Assembly: GCF_007341385.1 (NCBI RefSeq)
Contig: NZ_VJYD01000016.1
Location: forward strand, 41,276 to 105,275
Source: Flavobacterium daemonense
GTDB taxonomy: Bacteria > Bacteroidota > Bacteroidia > Flavobacteriales > Flavobacteriaceae
Direction of reading: 5' to 3'
DNA: 64,000 bases
Shown: positions 61,611 through 64,000 of the stretch, piece after piece
How the letters are laid out: each line of letters begins with the position of its first letter
Numbering within the stretch: position 1 is the stretch's first letter
Notes under the pieces: model-generated
Databases searched by the model: none
What the model was told of the DNA's origin: nothing
Seen by the model: only the letters and a program-made list of their open reading frames with translations
Program-made: the position numbers and the translations under genes

Positions 61611-61815
61611 TACGCGGATAAAACAGATTCGCTTTGCGAAAACGCGGATTTTTACGGATTCTTGTTTTTTTCTCTCGCAGATTGAGCAGATTATGTAAAT
61701 TTATTTTCAAATCTGCCTAAATCATTCAAAATCTGCGTATAAACAAAAAAATCATTTAATCACTTTAATCTGTGGCTAAAAATTAGTGCAAATTCGAGAA
61801 ATTAGTGGCAAACAA
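61611..61815. repeat. Intergenic repeat with GCAGATT/AATCTGC inverted motifs
   Basis: Filling the gap between the C40 gene and the AraC gene: ACGCGGAT twice (61611 and 61641 on), CGCAGATTGAGCAGATT (61676-61692) inverted against AATCTGC copies (61711 and 61730-61737), and two near-copies of AAATTAGTG (61780-61809). No coding frame. It resembles dispersed intergenic sequence in Flavobacterium. Confidence 0.5.
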
Positions 61816-61818
61816 AAT

Positions 61819-62664
61819 CTATGCACTCAATCGAATCGTTTTTCTAAATTCTGAAGGACTGTAGCCTTTTTGCTTTTTGAAAAATTTATTGAAATGGCTT
61901 TCATCGGTAAAACCAAATTCATACGCAATTTCGTTAATTCGCTTATCGCTGAATTGCAAACGATGTTCAATCAGTTTCGTTTTATAATTGCTGATATACT
62001 GTTGCATCGTTTCATCGGCATGTTTTTTAAAATAACGTCCTAAATAAGTATTCGAAATTCCGAAATAATCACTTATCGACTCCGCTTTAATTTTCTCAGG
62101 ATAATAAATATTCGTCTGAATATATTGCAGAATATCCATTGCTTTCGCTTCCGTTCCCACATTTACTTGCTCAGGAAGATATTTCGCAATATTTCTAGCC
62201 ACAATAATAATCAACGTATTCACCAATTGCTGAATCAATTCCTGATTGTAAATATCCTTATCTTGGTGTTCTCTGCAAATCGCTTCAATCATTACTTTCA
62301 CCAAACATTTATCGGCATCATTTTTCAAAATGCAACCCGGTTGGTGATTCGCGTTCTGAAGAATATATTCCAAACGCTGCACATTCTCGTTTTGCAGACT
62401 CGAATTCTTCAAATAAATATCATTAAACCTCAAAAAGAAAAACTTCGTTTTGGTTTCAATTGTAAAATTATGACAATCCTCAGGCGTCAATAAAAACATA
62501 TGTCCGGCATCATATTCAAAAATATTTTTATTGATGCACTGCCTTCCTGTTCCGTTTAAAATATAGACTAATTCAAAAAAATTATGACGATCGCCAACAT
62601 CCGGATATTCATCTAAAGTTTCAAAAGAAACGGTAAACGGTTCGTATAAATTTTCTTTTTTCAT
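61819..62664 (-). CDS. AraC family transcriptional regulator
   Basis: A 281-residue regulator with an N-terminal cupin-like sensor (about 10-150; HNFFELVYILNGTG, HMFLLTPEDCHNF) and a C-terminal AraC double helix-turn-helix (about 180-278; AESISDYFGISNTYLGRYFKKH and INEIAYEFGFTDESHFNKFFKKQKGYSPSEFRK). The cupin half usually binds a small sugar or aromatic molecule. The ATG at 62664 is chosen over 62709. Divergent from an aldo/keto reductase with a 119-base shared control region, so it probably regulates that gene and itself. Confidence 0.92.
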   Translation of the reverse strand: MKKENLYEPFTVSFETLDEYPDVGDRHNFFELVYILNGTGRQCINKNIFEYDAGHMFLLTPEDCHNFTIETKTKFFFLRFNDIYLKNSSLQNENVQRLEYILQNANHQPGCILKNDADKCLVKVMIEAICREHQDKDIYNQELIQQLVNTLIIIVARNIAKYLPEQVNVGTEAKAMDILQYIQTNIYYPEKIKAESISDYFGISNTYLGRYFKKHADETMQQYISNYKTKLIEHRLQFSDKRINEIAYEFGFTDESHFNKFFKKQKGYSPSEFRKTIRLSA

Positions 62665-62687
62665 GAGTTGTGAATTATTTGAAGTTG

Positions 62688-62714
62688 CAAATTTACATAA
62701 AAAAGACAAATTTA
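62688..62714 (-). promoter_or_regulatory. Two -7 box matches for the AraC gene
   Basis: The minus strand has TAAATTTG at 62688-62695 and again at 62707-62714, 19 bases apart start to start. Either could drive the regulator gene; the nearer gives an 18-base leader. Confidence 0.4.
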
Positions 62715-62741
62715 TACAAGTTTACACTCTTAAAAATGGTA

Positions 62742-62749
62742 TAATTTTG
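62742..62749 (+). promoter_or_regulatory. -7 box for the aldo/keto reductase gene
   Basis: TAATTTTG matches TANNTTTG, 34 bases before the ATG. A TTTA about 17 bases upstream may be a weak -33 element, as expected where an activator is needed. Confidence 0.45.
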
Positions 62750-62783
62750 CCAAGTGAAATTTAAGATTTAAAAATACAACATT

Positions 62784-63770
62784 ATGGAATATAGAAAATT
62801 AGGCAATACTGAACTTGAATTATCAGCAATTACATACGGCGCATTTGCCATTGGCGGAAACATGTGGGGCGGAAATGAAAAGAAAGATTCAATAGAATCT
62901 GTTCGAGCTTCTATCGATCATGGCGTTACCACAATCGACACCGCTCCTTTTTACGGATTTGGTTTAAGCGAAGAAATGATTGGCGAAGCAATAAAATCGT
63001 ACGATCGCTCAAAAGTACAATTGTTGACCAAATTTGGTTTGGTTTGGGACGGAAGCAACAACGGAAAAGGCGATTTCTTTTTTGATGCCGACGATAACGG
63101 CAAAAAAGTTCCTATTTACAAATATTCATCAAAAGCAAACGTAATAAAAGAAGTTGAGGAAAGCTTAAAACGTCTTCAAACCGATTACATCGATTTGCTT
63201 CAAATTCACTGGCCAGACTCCACTACTCCAATTTCTGAAACCATGGAAGCCATTGAAACTTTAATTCAACAAGGAAAAATCAGAGCTTTTGGTGTAAGCA
63301 ATTATAGTATTCCGCAAATTCAGGAAGCGCAAAAAACAGTTCAAATTGCTTCAAACCAAGTCGCTTACAGTATGCTGAACCGCAAAATTGAAACCGATTT
63401 AATTCCGTTTACAGTGTCAGAAAACATCGGAATCATTGCTTACAGTCCAATGGAAAGAGGTTTATTGACTGGAAAATATTTCACCGACAGCAAACTAAAA
63501 GAAAACGATCACAGAAATGGTTATTTCGGACAGTTTGATCTTCAAAAAGTAAAAACTTTAGTCGAAGAATTGAGTTCATTAGCAAACACAAAACACATTT
63601 CTATTTCGCAATTGGTTTTACGTTGGACAAGTTTACAAAAAGGAATTGCAGTTGTTTTAGCCGGAGCAAGAAACGCAGAACAAGCCATTTCAAACGCAAA
63701 AGCAATGGATTTCGATTTATCAACTTCAGAATTGGAGTTTATTAATCAGGCAATTTCTAAATTTAAATAA
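62784..63770 (+). CDS. Aldo/keto reductase
   Basis: A 328-residue NAD(P)H-dependent oxidoreductase with the (beta/alpha)8 fold. The catalytic tetrad is readable: Asp in TIDTAPFYG with the following Tyr, Lys in LLTKFG and His in LLQIHWPD. GIIAYSPMERGLLTGKY and the final AGARNAEQAISNAKAM nucleotide-binding segment fit the AKR11/AKR12-like sugar-related group. Substrate unknown; control by the divergent cupin-AraC regulator hints at a sugar aldehyde or similar. No terminator seen; repeats follow at once. Confidence 0.93.
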   Translation: MEYRKLGNTELELSAITYGAFAIGGNMWGGNEKKDSIESVRASIDHGVTTIDTAPFYGFGLSEEMIGEAIKSYDRSKVQLLTKFGLVWDGSNNGKGDFFFDADDNGKKVPIYKYSSKANVIKEVEESLKRLQTDYIDLLQIHWPDSTTPISETMEAIETLIQQGKIRAFGVSNYSIPQIQEAQKTVQIASNQVAYSMLNRKIETDLIPFTVSENIGIIAYSPMERGLLTGKYFTDSKLKENDHRNGYFGQFDLQKVKTLVEELSSLANTKHISISQLVLRWTSLQKGIAVVLAGARNAEQAISNAKAMDFDLSTSELEFINQAISKFK

Positions 63771-63777
63771 TATTTTA

Positions 63778-63842
63778 AACACATAGATACATAGTTTTGC
63801 TTTGTCTATAAAGGCGTTTCACTTGTATTAACAAACATAGTC
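63778..63842. repeat. Truncated copy of the AACACATAG repeat
   Basis: Starts with AACACATAGATACATAG (one mismatch to 7017-7033) and keeps the AAAGGCGTTTCAC and ACAAACATAGTC blocks of that element, but the right half is missing and the large palindromic repeat begins 8 bases later. Confidence 0.6.
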
Positions 63843-63849
63843 AATTTAG

Positions 63850-63943
63850 TTTGTCATTTCGAGGAACGAGAAATCACACTAGAAACTCCGCAAACTAAGT
63901 CGCCAATCTTTATAGAGCTTCTCGCGGAGATTCCTCGTTCCTC
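63850..63943. repeat. Large palindromic repeat, copy 3 (degenerate)
   Basis: Left part TTTGTCATTTCGAGGAACGAG and core GCCAATCTTTATAGAGC match copy 1 in the same orientation, and the right arm GGAGATTCCTCGTTCCTC stops short of the outer 11-12 bases. It abuts the truncated AACACATAG repeat. Confidence 0.7.
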
Positions 63944-64000
63944 CTTTAGATTTGTTTTTTGAAATTTTGAGTAGATTTATGATTGAGAAAGGAAGCAAAA

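Noticed and set aside
63979..64000. Possible start of a + strand gene at the window end (ATG at 63979)
   Set aside because: Only seven codons are visible, with no promoter match; it cannot be supported from this window.

Overview
The window looks like a chromosomal segment of a Flavobacterium-type Bacteroidota. It is AT-rich. It carries a SusC/SusD polysaccharide-utilisation locus with an ECF sigma/FecR pair, a bacillithiol gene (bshA), pappalysin-type lipoprotein metalloproteases, and several promoters with the TANNTTTG -7 box used by this phylum. Start sites lack Shine-Dalgarno sequences. No phage, insertion sequence, plasmid or CRISPR genes were seen. The unusual content is a fused GH43-GH35 enzyme, a predicted antisense sRNA at the susC leader, an Ivy-like lysozyme-inhibitor lipoprotein, a tRNA-Pro fragment and many intergenic repeats.

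Layout. 1-6.5 kb: end of an unknown + strand gene, a TPR hybrid sensor kinase, an SLC1-type symporter, chorismate synthase, a metallophosphoesterase and a small beta-barrel protein. 6.5-9.7 kb: PrcB-like lipoprotein, bshA, a small membrane protein, a block of palindromic repeats and a conserved Bacteroidota protein. 9.8-17.6 kb: an envelope/redox cluster on the minus strand (amidase, MlaD-like, two Fe-S subunits that together make one HdrD-like unit, a small secreted protein) and a divergent LptD. 17.6-21.4 kb: RidA converging on a central-carbon group (pfkA, gap, a BadF-type kinase, mgsA). 21.7-33.8 kb: TamB; tsaD-rsmE, DUF4159 and a SpoU methylase; a secreted M43 protease; an AI-2E-family permease with a THUMP-like methyltransferase. 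33.8-36.5 kb: VanX-type dipeptidase, a long heptamer array, the Ivy-like lipoprotein, a fatty acid desaturase.

37-58.3 kb is the carbohydrate region. On the minus strand, in transcription order: ECF sigma, FecR anti-sigma, SusC with an N-terminal STN signalling domain, SusD, GH43-GH35 fusion, GH2 and GH35. A GH9 enzyme and a ThuA-domain protein lie beyond it on the plus strand, with an MFS permease and a YheT-like hydrolase between. Three beta-galactosidase-type modules, one GH43 module and one GH9 enzyme suggest a galactose-bearing plant hemicellulose or arabinogalactan, but the substrate cannot be fixed from sequence. SusC-FecR-sigma would couple import to transcription, and the + strand terminator facing the susC leader suggests a second, RNA-based brake.

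58.3-64 kb: tRNA-Arg, tRNA-Pro, a duplicated tRNA-Pro 5' fragment and tRNA-Ser; thiolase with a palindromic operator in its promoter; an NlpC/P60 protein; a divergent AraC regulator/aldo-keto reductase pair; and a closing block of nested repeats.
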